From contig JAMONC010000334.1 in NCBI GenBank assembly GCA_027066725.1, positions 1 to 6,096 on the forward strand: 6,096 nt of DNA. Direction: 5' to 3'. Under the pieces are notes generated by a model that saw only the letters and a list, made by a program, of their open reading frames with translations, made no database searches and was not told where the DNA came from. Below are positions 5,914 to 6,096 of the stretch, piece after piece. The stretch is from Desulfobacterales bacterium. Lineage in GTDB: Bacteria > Desulfobacterota > Dissulfuribacteria > Dissulfuribacterales > JAMONC01. The translations under genes and the position numbers were made by a program. Numbering within the stretch: the stretch's first letter is position 1; each line of letters begins with the position of its first letter.

Positions 5914-6096
5914 ATGAATTTAGAAAAAAAAGAGGCGTCTTTAGCCTTAAGGGCTCAGGAATTAAAAACCAAACTTAAAGATATAAAAGATAGAATAGAA
6001 CTGTTAAGAGGTTATCTTTGATGAAGCTCAGTTAAAAAAACGCCTTAAAGAAATAGATGAGCTAATGCTTGCCCCTGATTTTTGGGAAAATCAGGA
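5914..6096 (+). CDS. prfB: Peptide chain release factor 2, 5' part, with programmed +1 frameshift
   Basis: RF2 recognises UGA and UAA stop codons in the ribosomal A site and triggers peptide release. The zero frame from ATG 5914 gives 35 residues ending LLRGYL, then an in-frame TGA (6019-6021). Skipping one T (6019) after CTT continues as DEAQLKKRLKEIDELMLAPD and on through FWENQ to the window edge. RGYL-D and the following ELMLAPDFW pattern match the RF2 N-terminal domain, so the join is CDS 5914-6018 plus 6020-6096. The catalytic GGQ and the SPF recognition motif lie beyond the window. Expression should be autoregulated: low RF2 lets the ribosome pause at UGA and shift to make more RF2. It is divergent from the tRNA pair and preceded by a perfect ribosome binding site. 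The TGA is not a disabling mutation, because the complete shift signal is present. Confidence 0.95.
6005..6022 (+). promoter_or_regulatory. prfB programmed +1 frameshift element
   Basis: TAAGAGGT (6005-6012) is an internal Shine-Dalgarno-like sequence, one base short of the perfect TAAGGAGGT. It is followed by TAT CTT TGA. This matches the architecture of the E. coli site (AGGGGG TAT CTT TGA C), with CTT as the slippery P-site codon, UGA in the A site and the same distance from the Shine-Dalgarno. The base after UGA is T here and C in E. coli. Confidence 0.93.

Noticed and set aside
6019..6021. In-frame TGA read as a disabling mutation in prfB
   Set aside because: The Shine-Dalgarno-like sequence, CTT slippery codon and +1 continuation into RF2 sequence match the conserved programmed frameshift, so the gene is not a pseudogene.

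Overview
The window is an AT-rich bacterial chromosome segment with tightly packed genes and no sign of mobile DNA, CRISPR or prophage. The biotin carboxylase lies directly upstream of an AccA-type carboxyltransferase that starts with an extended helical region. This pairing recalls the acetyl-CoA carboxylase genes of sulfate reducers of the Desulfovibrio group. With the low GC content, that suggests a low-GC member of Desulfobacterota/Desulfovibrionales. This placement is inference from memory of gene organisation, not from a search.

Layout, left to right. (1) Positions 1-2049, minus strand: an acetyl-CoA carboxylase operon, with biotin carboxylase (accC) first and then the start of an AccA-type carboxyltransferase that runs off the left edge. 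(2) 2050-2289: a 240-bp divergent intergenic region with candidate promoter and palindromic sequences. (3) 2290-2883, plus strand: a flavodoxin-fold oxidoreductase with a four-cysteine cluster like that of iron-sulfur flavoproteins. Its 3' end overlaps the convergent ksgA by 15 bp. (4) 5441 down to 2869, minus strand: a compact operon of tsaD, a DUF2062 membrane protein and ksgA. (5) 5562-5737, minus strand: tandem tRNA-Val(UAC) and tRNA-Asp(GUC), with a good promoter upstream. (6) 5914-6096, plus strand: the 5' end of prfB (release factor 2), including its autoregulatory +1 programmed frameshift site. It is divergent from the tRNAs.

The right two thirds is mostly a translation-quality neighbourhood: tRNAs, tRNA t6A modification (TsaD), 16S rRNA dimethylation (KsgA) and termination (RF2). 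The left third supplies malonyl-CoA for fatty acid synthesis. I found no convincing undescribed system. The points most worth a second look are the atypical active-site residues in the biotin carboxylase, the fully readable prfB frameshift element, the embedded ribosome binding site linking tsaD to the DUF2062 gene, and the palindromes in the 2050-2289 spacer.
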